DNA of 22,170 nucleotides, from the IMG/VR virus record IMGVR_UViG_3300035698_032684, positions 1 to 22,170 of that record; one strand, given 5' to 3'. This document shows positions 1 to 8,174 of the stretch, one piece after another. Origin of the DNA: a virus. The translations under genes were made by a program, and so were the position numbers. Position 1 is the stretch's first letter. Every line of letters begins with the position of its first letter. The notes under the pieces were generated by a model. It made no database searches, had not been told where the DNA came from, and was given only the letters and a program-made list of their open reading frames with translations.

Positions 1-179
1 AACTTAAAGGATCAAAACGCAAAAGCCCTGAGCGTTCCACTGCAATACGCAAAGCGATAGAAGCTACAATGTGGTTAGGAATGGATTTAAAAGCAATTGG
101 CACACCTAACCCCTATCCAGAATCTAAAAATCCTAACAACACAACAGTTGAACCAACTGCTGACGGATTGAAACTGTAA
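1..179 (+). CDS. Acb2/Tad1-like cyclic nucleotide sponge, C-terminal part (5' end outside window)
   Basis: The window opens inside a reading frame (first full codon at base 3) that ends at TAA 177-179 and leaves 58 residues. The visible part has a helix with ERSTAIRK followed by EATMWLGMDLK, then PNPYPESKNP and a tail ending EPTADGLKL. I recognise this as the C-terminal part of the Acb2/Tad1 helical hairpin family of phage proteins. Known members bind and sequester cyclic di- and trinucleotides (CBASS signals) and, in Tad1, the cyclic ADP-ribose isomers made by Thoeris, so they protect the phage from abortive defence. The N-terminal half, which holds part of the ligand pocket, is not visible. 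The call rests on remembered family patterns, not a search. The next gene, a RyR-domain protein, begins 43 bases downstream and may belong to the same functional unit. Confidence 0.6.
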   Translation, partial: LKGSKRKSPERSTAIRKAIEATMWLGMDLKAIGTPNPYPESKNPNNTTVEPTADGLKL

Positions 180-222
180 ACATGTGAATAAAAGCCAAAT
201 ATTATTCAACTAACCTTATATC

Positions 223-579
223 ATGAAATTAGAAAAAGAATTACTGATCAATTACATCGCCAAAGCATGTCATGAGGCTAATCGTGTTTGGTGTCAAGCG
301 AATGGAGACAGCACTCAAAAGCATTGGGATGAAGCTGAGCAGTGGCAAAGAGACTCGGCAATAAGTGGTGTAAAGTTCCGATTTGACAACCCGGAAGCAG
401 GTCATGATGCGCAGCACAATGCCTGGATGGCTGAAAAAATAAATGAAGGTTGGGTATATGGGAAACTTAAAGACGCTGTAAAGAAAACACATCATTGCCT
501 TGTGGCTTTTGAAAACCTGCCTGAATTTCAGCAAAAAAAAGATGCACTCTTTGTAGCTGTGGTTGACTCATTGAAATGA
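223..579 (+). CDS. RyR-domain protein
   Basis: The 118-residue product is essentially one RyR domain (the repeat first described in ryanodine receptors, PF02026). Landmarks in order are AKACHEANR (13-21), the W-rich HWDEAEQWQRDSAISGV (34-50), HNAWMAEK with H65 and W68, GWVYGKLKD (76-84), the K-x-HHC stretch (88-92) and the ENLPEFQQKKD run (97-107). All the usual conserved aromatic and His positions appear to be present, so it should fold. Stand-alone RyR proteins occur in many Bacteroidota phages and their role is not settled. A nucleotide or ADP-ribose-type ligand has been proposed for prokaryotic RyR domains. Its stop overlaps the next start (ATGA, 576-579), so it is translationally coupled to the pre-terminase gene. 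The upstream neighbour looks like a nucleotide sponge, which makes a signalling-ligand role plausible, but this is inference. Confidence 0.85.
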   Translation: MKLEKELLINYIAKACHEANRVWCQANGDSTQKHWDEAEQWQRDSAISGVKFRFDNPEAGHDAQHNAWMAEKINEGWVYGKLKDAVKKTHHCLVAFENLPEFQQKKDALFVAVVDSLK

Positions 580-1151
580 TTAAGTTTGATATAAGCGAAA
601 GGGGTGAGCTGATCGTTGACGCAAAAGTGTTGACCATTAGTGCCTTTAACAACATTTATCGTTCAGACAAAGCTCCAAACAAAAAAAATGCACTTGACAT
701 GCTTCGGTATGTAATGTTCATGGGAGACATAACCGAAGATAATCCTCATCGTGACATTAACTTTTTCCTAAGAGAGCCTTACGCAAAAAAAGACGTTTTT
801 GGAGATGATAAGTATGTTTTTTCCAAAAAGAACCAAGAGCTGATTGATGAAGCCATTCTCTGGTATGCAACCTTAAACAAGGATTGCGTAGACAGATTGT
901 CCCAGGGGATAAACAAACAGATTGACGAGTTGAGTCATCTGTTAAATACTTCTGAGCAGATGACTATGAAAAACTACAAAGACCGGGTAGACCTGTTAAA
1001 AGACATTAAATCTCTTTTGATATCCAAGGTTCACACGGACGAGTTTGTAGAAAAGACCAAGAAAAAAGCCAAGACCAAAGGCGACAAAGCGAGATCACCG
1101 ATAGAAATGGGATTAATCCTTTTCACATCGGACAATGAGCCAGAACAGTAA
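576..1151 (+). CDS. Unknown helical protein upstream of terminase; possible small terminase
   Basis: The product has 191 residues. The N-terminal half contains ALDMLRYVMFMGDITEDNP (about 40-58) followed by a predicted helical region; residues about 105-150 are rich in Leu, Lys and Asp and look like a coiled coil. The C-terminus is very basic (KKKAKTKGDKAR, near 163-174). It overlaps the RyR gene by 4 bases and the large terminase by 17 bases, so the three are coupled. A small helical protein with a coiled coil directly before the large terminase fits a small terminase subunit, but no helix-turn-helix is evident and I cannot assign the function from sequence alone. Confidence 0.75.
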   Translation: MIKFDISERGELIVDAKVLTISAFNNIYRSDKAPNKKNALDMLRYVMFMGDITEDNPHRDINFFLREPYAKKDVFGDDKYVFSKKNQELIDEAILWYATLNKDCVDRLSQGINKQIDELSHLLNTSEQMTMKNYKDRVDLLKDIKSLLISKVHTDEFVEKTKKKAKTKGDKARSPIEMGLILFTSDNEPEQ

Positions 1152-3141
1152 CAAAATAATATTGCCATCACAGTTTTTTGAAGCGCGAACCCCACCAAAG
1201 GTAGACCTGTTCAGCTTTCAGAACATTGAGTTTTATAAAGAGCACCTGCATTACTGTGATGTGGGAAGAACAGTCAATGGGATGCGGTTTACCGGAGATT
1301 ACTACTGGTACATGAATTTTTTTCCCATCAACATGCTTAAAAAAGACAAGTATGGCAATATTACTGACGAGGAAATTATGAGCTATGCTTATCCTTCGCA
1401 GGAAGACGATTACTTGTTCAAGCAATTTGAAGAAGCTAAACAGGATGGCAAATATCCTTTTTTTATCACAGCCAGAGCTTTTGGAAAAACTTTCGCCGTT
1501 ATTTCCAAAGCGGCAAAAAACTATTACACCAAGCCTCTTTCACACAATTACATTACTGCGTCCATCTCTAAACATGCTGACGTAACTTTTAAAAAGCTCA
1601 GTGAGTCTATGGAAAGTCTGGAAAAACTTCACCCGACACTGCGGATGAAAAAGCTTTACAACTCTCCTGATTATGTAGAGTCAGGAGAAGACATTGTCAC
1701 TGCTGACGGAAACAAAGAGCGTATTGGTCACAGAAGCAAACTGGAAAAAATCATTTATGGCGATGATGCCGGTAAGACCAGGGGATCCAGACCAAAGTTT
1801 CACCTCTTCGAAGAAGTGGGATCATGGTCAGGTTCTGCTTCTCTGAAAAAATGCTATGCAGAATCTCACGGGTCTTTCAAGCGTGGCTCAACACTGACCG
1901 GCGAGGTGTTTTTTATCGGTACAGGAGGACAGATGGAGTCAGGAGGATCAGAAGATGCCAAAGATATGTTTTACAATCCCGATGCTTTTAATCTTTATAA
2001 AGTCAAGGGTTGGTCAGACAGACCTACTGCCATATTTATTCCTGCAGAAGCCAAGTATGGAGGATTTTATGAAAACAATTTTGTTTCAGACAGAGTGGGT
2101 GCACGCGCTGCACTTGAAAAAGAGCGTCTCGAAAAAAAGGAAGATGCCCTGGTTTACTATCAGTTTATTCAGGAATATCCTTTTACTCCGGCTGAAGCTT
2201 TTTTGGTTCGAGGTGGCAACAACTTCAATACCGACATTCTTGCAGGACAAAAGCTTGCGATTACCGAGTCTGGAAAAAGTCTTGGCAAACTCTGTAAACT
2301 TCACTGGAAACGCGAAGAATCAAAAATCATCGGGGTTGAAATTGAATATACAGACAAAGGAAATATCTGGCTGCTTGAAGAACCTGACTTGGATGAAAAT
2401 GCCAATGTGTTTAAGAACCTGTATGTTGGCGGTTACGATGGGATTGACCTTGGAACTCAAGACACTGCCTCTGGTCAGGGTTCTGAGGGAGCACTTACCA
2501 TTAAAAAACGAATGAGGCCCGGCTCAGTTACCAGTAACAGGTATGTTTGCATTTACAAAGACAGGCCAAAGGACATTGATGATTTTTATGAAAACGCATT
2601 GATGATTGTGACGCTTTTTGATTGTAAAATAAACATCGAAGACACCAAGCGGGCAATTGTTGCATACTTCAAACAGCGAAAAGCCTTTGACCGATTTATG
2701 AAACGCCCAAGAATAACATTGACAGCGGATCCGACAAACGATCAGAAAACCCATTTGATCGGAACAACAGCAACTCCAAAAAACTTTGCTTACGGAGAAC
2801 TTTACACCGCAACTTACATCAAGGATTACGGTCATGACATCTGGTACCTTCCCATGCTTGATCAGCTCATTGATTTCAATATGCAGAACCGAACCAAGTT
2901 TGACTTGGTCATTGCCATGTTTATGACTGAAATCGGAGATGATGAATTGTTTGATCAGCAAATCAAGTCTACCAAACCCGCAGCATTTGATTTCCATAAA
3001 TATGGTTATTACACTGATATGAATAATATCAGAAGGTATGGTCTGCTTCCTGAATACCAGCAAAATCCTATGGGTGAGCTGATTTTTGCGCATGCTTACG
3101 GACAACGGAAAAGCAACGTTTTATACCTCGATCAAGAGTAG
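1135..3141 (+). CDS. terL: Terminase large subunit (TerL)
   Basis: This is the DNA-packaging motor, with an ATPase domain that drives DNA into the prohead and a nuclease domain that cuts it. In the 668 residues, the Walker A-like loop is TARAFGKTFA (112-121), the Walker B-like strand is KFHLFEEVG (221-229) with E226/E227, and a coupling-type motif FFIGTGGQMESGG follows (259-271). YPFTPAEAF (348-356) is the usual linker signature of large terminases. The RNase H-like nuclease shows acidic residues in YDGIDLG (D435, D438), in TADPTND (D531) and in FDLVIAMFM (D589). The P-loop is degenerate compared with GxxGxGKS, as in many terminases. It begins inside the preceding gene and is followed after 39 bases by the portal. 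It is the only complete gene here that ends in TAG. Confidence 0.95.
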   Translation: MSQNSNKIILPSQFFEARTPPKVDLFSFQNIEFYKEHLHYCDVGRTVNGMRFTGDYYWYMNFFPINMLKKDKYGNITDEEIMSYAYPSQEDDYLFKQFEEAKQDGKYPFFITARAFGKTFAVISKAAKNYYTKPLSHNYITASISKHADVTFKKLSESMESLEKLHPTLRMKKLYNSPDYVESGEDIVTADGNKERIGHRSKLEKIIYGDDAGKTRGSRPKFHLFEEVGSWSGSASLKKCYAESHGSFKRGSTLTGEVFFIGTGGQMESGGSEDAKDMFYNPDAFNLYKVKGWSDRPTAIFIPAEAKYGGFYENNFVSDRVGARAALEKERLEKKEDALVYYQFIQEYPFTPAEAFLVRGGNNFNTDILAGQKLAITESGKSLGKLCKLHWKREESKIIGVEIEYTDKGNIWLLEEPDLDENANVFKNLYVGGYDGIDLGTQDTASGQGSEGALTIKKRMRPGSVTSNRYVCIYKDRPKDIDDFYENALMIVTLFDCKINIEDTKRAIVAYFKQRKAFDRFMKRPRITLTADPTNDQKTHLIGTTATPKNFAYGELYTATYIKDYGHDIWYLPMLDQLIDFNMQNRTKFDLVIAMFMTEIGDDELFDQQIKSTKPAAFDFHKYGYYTDMNNIRRYGLLPEYQQNPMGELIFAHAYGQRKSNVLYLDQE

Positions 3142-3159
3142 TCTTATTATGATTAGATT

Positions 3160-3171
3160 GTATAATTATTA
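3160..3171 (+). promoter_or_regulatory. Leader motif GTATAATTATTA before the portal gene
   Basis: The 12-base stretch ends 9 bases before the portal ATG and is 11/12 identical to 5483-5494 before the scaffold. The bases that follow (TACCTTCG at 3170-3177) match the Bacteroides -7 consensus TAnnTTTG at five of its six fixed positions. No clear -33 box is seen at the right distance. It may be a promoter or only an A/T-rich unstructured leader. Confidence 0.25.
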
Positions 3172-3180
3172 CCTTCGGTT

Positions 3181-5421
3181 ATGGATACTTCCATTACAGA
3201 AAAGCCCATTTTAAACGACGGTGAGACCAGAGGCCTCCAATACCTGAAAGATCAAGTTGATTATACCATTGCATCCTGCAATGTAACAGGGAAAGACACG
3301 GTTGATCAGGCCTACAAAATACGCAATGGCGAAATGCCGATGGAAGAGTATGCTTATCTAAAAGATGCAAACGGCATTGAGCTTCCTTCTCAGGTTCGAC
3401 ACATTCCGGTATTGAAATCGATGTTTGATGTGTTACTCGGGGATGAAGCTTTACAGCCTATTCCCTGGAGAATCAAGTGCAATGACAACGGCAGCATTGA
3501 AACAATGATGAAAGAACGTCATCAGAACTTTATATCTGGTTTGGACAAAATAATTCTTGACTCCATAAAAAATCTGGTGTCAGAGGTCAACTATACCAAA
3601 AAAGATCTTTCCCCAATAACAAGTCTTGCCAGTAAAACTGATTTTGCAAAACGCCAGCAGGATTACAGTCAGTATAAAACTTACCTGGAAATCTACAGTC
3701 AAAAAGTAATGCAGGGAGAATATGACGCACTCAACATGCGTCATAGTTTTTCTGTGATGTACAACGACATGATTACTACCGGCGAAGAGTATTACCAGTC
3801 CAAAGTAGAAGCCAAAGGCAGGCCTCCCCGCTTCAGGTCCATCAATCCAAAGTACTTGTTCTACACAAAGACTGAAGATATATTTTTTATCAAAGATTGT
3901 GATCGCGTGGTTTATGTGGAAGAAATTCCCGCTTCGGTTGTTTTTGCAAAACACGGCCATAAGTTCAGCAAAGAAGAACGCGAGATTTTTTTTCACAATT
4001 ATGCCAAAGGGATCAGTCAGGACGATACCAGACTGATTGCTTCCAAAGACGGTATTGTTGAAGGCAGCTTTGGTAACTTTTCGGCAAAAAACCTTAAATC
4101 CGATCTGGTTAAAATTTACAATGTTGAGTGGAAAGAAAACACAAAGATTGAATCTGTTGCAGAAGACGAAATTGTTATTTCCGGTAAAAAGAAAAAAGTA
4201 AAAGAAACCATGACCCGCTATCGGTTAGACCGATACGAGGGTCTTCGAATCGGTGAAAAAATATTTGTGGACATAGGCAAATCAACATGTGTCACCCGAA
4301 CAAGCAGAGAACCATGGAACGTATCACTGACCTTTAACGGATCCTGCTACAACGACAGAAACGGAAAACCATTTTCATTGGTACTTGCCACAAAACAACT
4401 GGCCATGAAAATTGATGTGTTGCATTACTTTTTGGAAAACATGATTGCTGTTTCCGGAACAAAGGTAATTCCTGTTTCATTTCCCGACATCCCGACCTGG
4501 CTTGATGAAAATGATCCGATCAACCGGGTAAAAAAGTGGATGGGACATTTAAAAAACGGCGCAATGCTGTTAGACTACTCTCAAGACGGTGCTGGAAAAT
4601 TTCAGAATTATTCTGCCTATGACCTGACAATTTCAAACTCGATCAAAACAATCGCCGATATTATCGTCATGCTTGAAGAAACTGCTGCCAAGATTACCGG
4701 AGTAGGCAGGCATCGTTTGGGTCAAATGCTTCAAAAAGACGGGAAGGGAGTCACTGAAAATGCAATTGAGCAAAGCTCAGTAGTTACTCAGCCAATTATT
4801 CAAGTTCACAACGTGGTCATGAAAATGGCGCTGACCGATCATTTGAACAATTGCAGAATAGCTTTTCCGGATGGTTACCCGGGATTGTTTTCGCTTGGAA
4901 ATTATGGCCGTGAGATTTTCAGCAAAGGTCATCAACAGTTTGTTCTTGCTGATCTTGATGTAACTGTTTCAGACAGTTCTCAGACAATCAAAGCTATTGA
5001 AGAAATAAAATTACTCAGCAAAGAACTTGCAATTGCAACAGGGGTAAATACGTCATTCTTGTTTGATATAATTGGAAACGAATCTCTTTCTCATGTAAAA
5101 GAACTTGCTAAAAGCGCGTTTGAATCAGGCAAAGAGGATAAAATCGAAGAGCTTACAACCAAATTGCAGGAGGCTAACGGTCAGCTTCAACAGTATTATG
5201 CAGAATTACAGCGACTTCAACAGTCAGGCGCTGAGCTCAAAGCCCAAGAGCTACAGTTTAAGGACAAAGAACTTGAAGAGAAAACAGCGTTGGAAAAAAC
5301 AAAGCAAAAGATCGATCGTGACTTTAATCTCAGAAAGCTTGAAAACGACAACAAGCGAATTCAGCTTGAGCATCTGCAATTGGCTTATGTTCCCGGTTCC
5401 AAAGAAATACGGAATAATTGA
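3181..5421 (+). CDS. Portal protein
   Basis: This 746-residue protein lies between the terminase and the scaffold/capsid genes, the usual place for the portal, the dodecameric ring at the capsid vertex through which DNA is packaged and ejected. The N-terminal region (about 45-110) has HIPVLKSMFDVLLGDE, and QSSVVTQPIIQVHNVV (about 530-545) lies in a long helical stretch after LGQMLQKDGKGVTENAIE, typical of large crAss-like portals. From about residue 655 to 740 the sequence is a Gln/Lys/Glu-rich coiled coil (for example LQEANGQLQQYYAELQRLQQ), which probably projects into the capsid as a barrel. The length suits crAss-like portals and exceeds the roughly 450-550 residues of simpler portals. The A/T-rich leader 3142-3180 shares a motif with the scaffold leader. 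Confidence 0.88.
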   Translation: MDTSITEKPILNDGETRGLQYLKDQVDYTIASCNVTGKDTVDQAYKIRNGEMPMEEYAYLKDANGIELPSQVRHIPVLKSMFDVLLGDEALQPIPWRIKCNDNGSIETMMKERHQNFISGLDKIILDSIKNLVSEVNYTKKDLSPITSLASKTDFAKRQQDYSQYKTYLEIYSQKVMQGEYDALNMRHSFSVMYNDMITTGEEYYQSKVEAKGRPPRFRSINPKYLFYTKTEDIFFIKDCDRVVYVEEIPASVVFAKHGHKFSKEEREIFFHNYAKGISQDDTRLIASKDGIVEGSFGNFSAKNLKSDLVKIYNVEWKENTKIESVAEDEIVISGKKKKVKETMTRYRLDRYEGLRIGEKIFVDIGKSTCVTRTSREPWNVSLTFNGSCYNDRNGKPFSLVLATKQLAMKIDVLHYFLENMIAVSGTKVIPVSFPDIPTWLDENDPINRVKKWMGHLKNGAMLLDYSQDGAGKFQNYSAYDLTISNSIKTIADIIVMLEETAAKITGVGRHRLGQMLQKDGKGVTENAIEQSSVVTQPIIQVHNVVMKMALTDHLNNCRIAFPDGYPGLFSLGNYGREIFSKGHQQFVLADLDVTVSDSSQTIKAIEEIKLLSKELAIATGVNTSFLFDIIGNESLSHVKELAKSAFESGKEDKIEELTTKLQEANGQLQQYYAELQRLQQSGAELKAQELQFKDKELEEKTALEKTKQKIDRDFNLRKLENDNKRIQLEHLQLAYVPGSKEIRNN

Positions 5422-5458
5422 CACCAACTGAAGGCAACATTAAACAACGCTATAAATT

Positions 5459-5473
5459 ATAACTCTGAGTTAT
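5459..5473. repeat. Perfect 7-bp inverted repeat in portal-scaffold gap
   Basis: ATAACTC and GAGTTAT flank a single T. It is too short and lacks a U-run, so a terminator is unlikely. It could be a small operator or a hairpin in the leader of the scaffold transcript. Confidence 0.25.
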
Positions 5474-5482
5474 TAAAATAAA

Positions 5483-5494
5483 GTATAACTATTA
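5483..5494 (+). promoter_or_regulatory. Leader motif GTATAACTATTA before the scaffold gene
   Basis: This is the second copy of the motif found before the portal, 6 bases ahead of ATG 5501. The bases TATTATTG (5490-5497) again match the Bacteroides -7 box TAnnTTTG with one mismatch. As a promoter it would give an almost leaderless transcript, so the assignment is weak. Confidence 0.25.
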
Positions 5495-5500
5495 TTGTGT

Positions 5501-6682
5501 ATGGAAATCAGTAGCAACAAGACTTTGGAAATGGTAGATCCTGATTATGCGATCTACGATGAATCGGGAGAAATCATAGGTGAATTTGATGATGAAGGAA
5601 ACGAATCGTTTTTAGATGGAAAGTCTCCTGTAAAATCACCTGAAAAAATCACCCCCAAAATTCCTGCTGACCCTGCTGTAGCGCCACAGGGCGCTACTGA
5701 TGACCCAAAACCAGCTGACCCGGATCCCGAAAATCCCGAATACTTAAATCACGCTCATTTTATTTTAAAATCAGGAGGATATGATTTGGATGAGATTGAA
5801 TTTGAAGATGGTCTTAAGGTAAAGATTGCAGACCTGACTGAAGACCAACAGTTGAACATCATGACTAATGAGTTCATGCGAATGCAGAAAGAATTCAGTG
5901 AGACCCTGGAAGGTTCGGATTCAAAAGTACCGGAATTAAGCGAAGACCAACAGGCACTGGTTGATTTCATGGGTAAGGGAGGAACAGCCAAACAACTGGC
6001 ACAATACATCCTTGAAAATGATCCGGACAACGCCCACAAATTACTGACAGATGACGACCTGGTTCTGGAAAGCATACGCAAGTCAATGCCCGGCGCAGAG
6101 GAAGAAGATGTTCTGGAAGAACTCAGAATCCTAAAAGAAGCAGGCAGAGTGGAAAAAAGAGCTCAACTGTTGCGCAAACAACTTGGTACGGGAGAAATCA
6201 AATTCTCAGACATTTCCCAAAAGCACGGAGCGTTTCTCAAAGCTTCACAGGACAAAGAACTTGAGGAAGAACGCGAGGAAGTCAGACAGCTTAATGAAAA
6301 GGCGCTCTCAACCAAAGAAATTGCGGGAATACCAATTGATCAGGCAGTTGCCAAGTCAATCCTGAAAGATCTGGTACCCGAGCAGGAAGGTGGAGAAAGC
6401 AATTTCCTGAAGAATCTTCAAAGCCCGGAAAAATTACTCAGACTTCAGTTTTTAGACAGGTATGCCGAAGAGGTTTTTGACCACATTTCAAAGTCTGCCA
6501 TGGCTGAAGGCGCAAAGCTGGAACGCGAACGACTTGAAAATGAAATCAATTCACTCAGAAGTCAACTCAACTTAAAAAATCAACACTTGGTAAAATTCTC
6601 TGAAAAACCAATTGTATCATTCAATTCAAAACCAACAAACTCCAGAAAGGCATCGACCGAACCTTTCATGGAAGATTTCTAA
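5501..6682 (+). CDS. Probable capsid scaffold protein
   Basis: The 393-residue product is strongly acidic, with an Asp/Glu/Pro-rich low-complexity N-terminus (about 1-80), helical middle segments and a coiled coil near the end (EGAKLERERLENEINSLRSQ, about 335-355). Scaffolds guide shell assembly and are then removed, and they typically have this composition and sit directly upstream of the major capsid protein, as here. I chose ATG 5501, giving MEISSNKT; an in-frame TTG at 5495 would add only two residues and has no ribosome-binding site. No protease domain is seen, so how the scaffold is removed is unclear. Function is assigned from position and composition. Confidence 0.72.
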   Translation: MEISSNKTLEMVDPDYAIYDESGEIIGEFDDEGNESFLDGKSPVKSPEKITPKIPADPAVAPQGATDDPKPADPDPENPEYLNHAHFILKSGGYDLDEIEFEDGLKVKIADLTEDQQLNIMTNEFMRMQKEFSETLEGSDSKVPELSEDQQALVDFMGKGGTAKQLAQYILENDPDNAHKLLTDDDLVLESIRKSMPGAEEEDVLEELRILKEAGRVEKRAQLLRKQLGTGEIKFSDISQKHGAFLKASQDKELEEEREEVRQLNEKALSTKEIAGIPIDQAVAKSILKDLVPEQEGGESNFLKNLQSPEKLLRLQFLDRYAEEVFDHISKSAMAEGAKLERERLENEINSLRSQLNLKNQHLVKFSEKPIVSFNSKPTNSRKASTEPFMEDF

Positions 6683-6699
6683 CACTGCGACCTGTCGGA

Positions 6700-6734
6700 T
6701 ATGGAGAAAAAACGAAAACCAATTTTCTCTCATA
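6700..6734 (+). other. Hairpin in scaffold-capsid gap
   Basis: The arms TATGGAGAAAA (6700-6710) and TTTTCTCTCATA (6723-6734) pair over 11 bp with one G-U and one bulged C, around a 12-base A-rich loop. It ends 11 bases before the capsid ATG and has no U-run after it. It may protect or process the capsid mRNA, or modulate its translation; termination is less likely. Confidence 0.35.
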
Positions 6735-6744
6735 ATCCAAACAG

Positions 6745-8124
6745 ATGAAAGTAATTTCTCTCAATCAAATCCAGAATGGAGCTGATACCAAAACCATCCA
6801 GAATCTGGGTGCTCAATTTGGTTTAAAGCCTCACATCTCAAAACAGGTAGTCACGATGTATCCGGGACTTACACTGCAAAAGCTTACCGAACAGCTGGGA
6901 GCTGTTTTTCACAAGGATACCAAAGACTTGAATCTAAAAGAGATTGAAGCTTATGAATTCCAGTGGAAAATCAAGACCAATCGAATCCCCAGGATTATGA
7001 TTGCTGAAGACTGCAATGAATCCGGGGGTGTTGATTCTGAAATCCGATTGATTTTAGAAAAGAAATTCTACGATATCCGTGACGTTTTTGAATTGGAAAA
7101 CGAACAGCAGGTATTTGTTTCCAGACAGCCAAGACAGCTTCAGCCAAACAAAGTCGAACACTGGGTAAAACTTGTTTCAGGTTCAAGAGAATCTTCCATC
7201 AACACCAACTACCTGAAGCGTGGGAAGATGACCAAGTATCTGACTAACTATCAGCCTGAACTTTCTGACATCGGTTTTTCAAAGTCATTTTGGAATGCTG
7301 AAATGCACAGAAACTTTATTTCCAGACACAGAATTGGTGATTCTTTTTCCGGTGACTTCACCAGAATGAAAAACATCATCATGCAGCACGGGCAGGACCT
7401 GTACTCTATGCCTGAAATGGAGAAAGACATGTTGGATCAACTGTACCTCGCATTTGAAAACTCCATGCTCTTGGGCGCCGGTAACTTTGATGACAACGGT
7501 AAAGTGCTTACCAATGAAGTAGATGGAAGAGCCATCCCAATGGGAGTGGGCTTGATCCCAACTATTCGAAAGTATTGCGGCCAGACAAGATATTTTTTCC
7601 TTTCTGACACAATTTTAAGAAGTGTGATTTCTGCTTGCGTAGAAAAAATGGCAAACAGAACCGGTAACACAATTGCTGTTGCCTGTAACTGGAGAATGTA
7701 CGAGCAAGCTCAGGTAGTTCTTGACAACTTGCTTAAAACACGTACCAATGACGCTTATTTCTACGACGCCAAAGGCGGTAAAATCAAAGTCGGAGCGCAT
7801 TACAATGCCTACGAATTTGCCGGAAACACAATTGTTTTTATGCACAACGATGCGCTGACCGAGCGTTATCCAGACAAAGGTTACGGCGTGTTCATTGACA
7901 CCAACCGTTACGGTGAGGAAGCAAACGTTCAAATGGTTACCCTAAAGGGAATGTCTCTGATGTCAGGTTCCATGCTTGGTATGGGTGGTAAAACCGGTGG
8001 TGCAAATGTGGAAAACCTTGGTACACTGGTACACGGTCACAGATTTGAGCTGCTTGGTTACCGAGGCATCAAGCTCGCAAACCCTTACACTTCACACATT
8101 TTGGAGGAAAACGTAGGCTGGTAA
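6745..8124 (+). CDS. Major capsid protein
   Basis: The 459-residue product occupies the slot after portal and scaffold and has the length and style of crAss-like HK97-fold capsid proteins. The N-terminus MKVISLNQIQNGADTK is followed by a basic and acidic arm, then a long central region with VDGRAIPMGVGLIPTIRKYC (about 254-273) and a C-terminal GHRFELLGYRGIKLANPYTS (about 431-450). The Gly/Met-rich segment GMSLMSGSMLGMGGKTGG (about 401-418) resembles a flexible loop. There is no sign of an N-terminal propeptide cleavage site. It is followed at once by a strong hairpin terminator, which suits a very abundant product. Assignment rests on position and remembered family features. Confidence 0.85.
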   Translation: MKVISLNQIQNGADTKTIQNLGAQFGLKPHISKQVVTMYPGLTLQKLTEQLGAVFHKDTKDLNLKEIEAYEFQWKIKTNRIPRIMIAEDCNESGGVDSEIRLILEKKFYDIRDVFELENEQQVFVSRQPRQLQPNKVEHWVKLVSGSRESSINTNYLKRGKMTKYLTNYQPELSDIGFSKSFWNAEMHRNFISRHRIGDSFSGDFTRMKNIIMQHGQDLYSMPEMEKDMLDQLYLAFENSMLLGAGNFDDNGKVLTNEVDGRAIPMGVGLIPTIRKYCGQTRYFFLSDTILRSVISACVEKMANRTGNTIAVACNWRMYEQAQVVLDNLLKTRTNDAYFYDAKGGKIKVGAHYNAYEFAGNTIVFMHNDALTERYPDKGYGVFIDTNRYGEEANVQMVTLKGMSLMSGSMLGMGGKTGGANVENLGTLVHGHRFELLGYRGIKLANPYTSHILEENVGW

Positions 8125-8138
8125 AATAGTTTGTAAAT

Positions 8139-8174
8139 TATAAGGTAGGGTTATTAAATTAGCCTTACTTTATA
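8139..8174 (+). terminator. Hairpin terminator after the major capsid gene
   Basis: The arms 8139-8153 and 8160-8174 (core AAGGTAGGGTTA / TAGCCTTACTTT) pair over 15 bp with three G-U pairs around the loop TTAAAT. A short T-rich tract (TATATTTC) overlaps the 3' arm. It begins 14 bases after the capsid stop. It is probably a terminator or attenuator that raises capsid mRNA over the downstream neck genes. Confidence 0.6.

Noticed and set aside
1955-2515. 186-codon + strand reading frame within the terminase gene
   Set aside because: It lies wholly inside the terminase in another frame, shows no domain, and the terminase motifs are intact across it.
2524-3105. 193-codon - strand reading frame opposite the terminase
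   Set aside because: Cys/Phe/Ile-rich translation typical of antisense to A/T-rich coding DNA, with no start signal; no - strand gene is supported anywhere in the window.
3139-3159. Possible TAG recoding (known in some crAss-like phages) at the end of the terminase
   Set aside because: Genes are complete under the standard code, none needs in-frame TAG or TGA, and reading through this TAG would meet another TAG and then TAA within nine codons.
5495-5500. TTG start two codons upstream of ATG 5501
   Set aside because: It adds only two residues, has no ribosome-binding site, and ATG starts are used by all the other genes.
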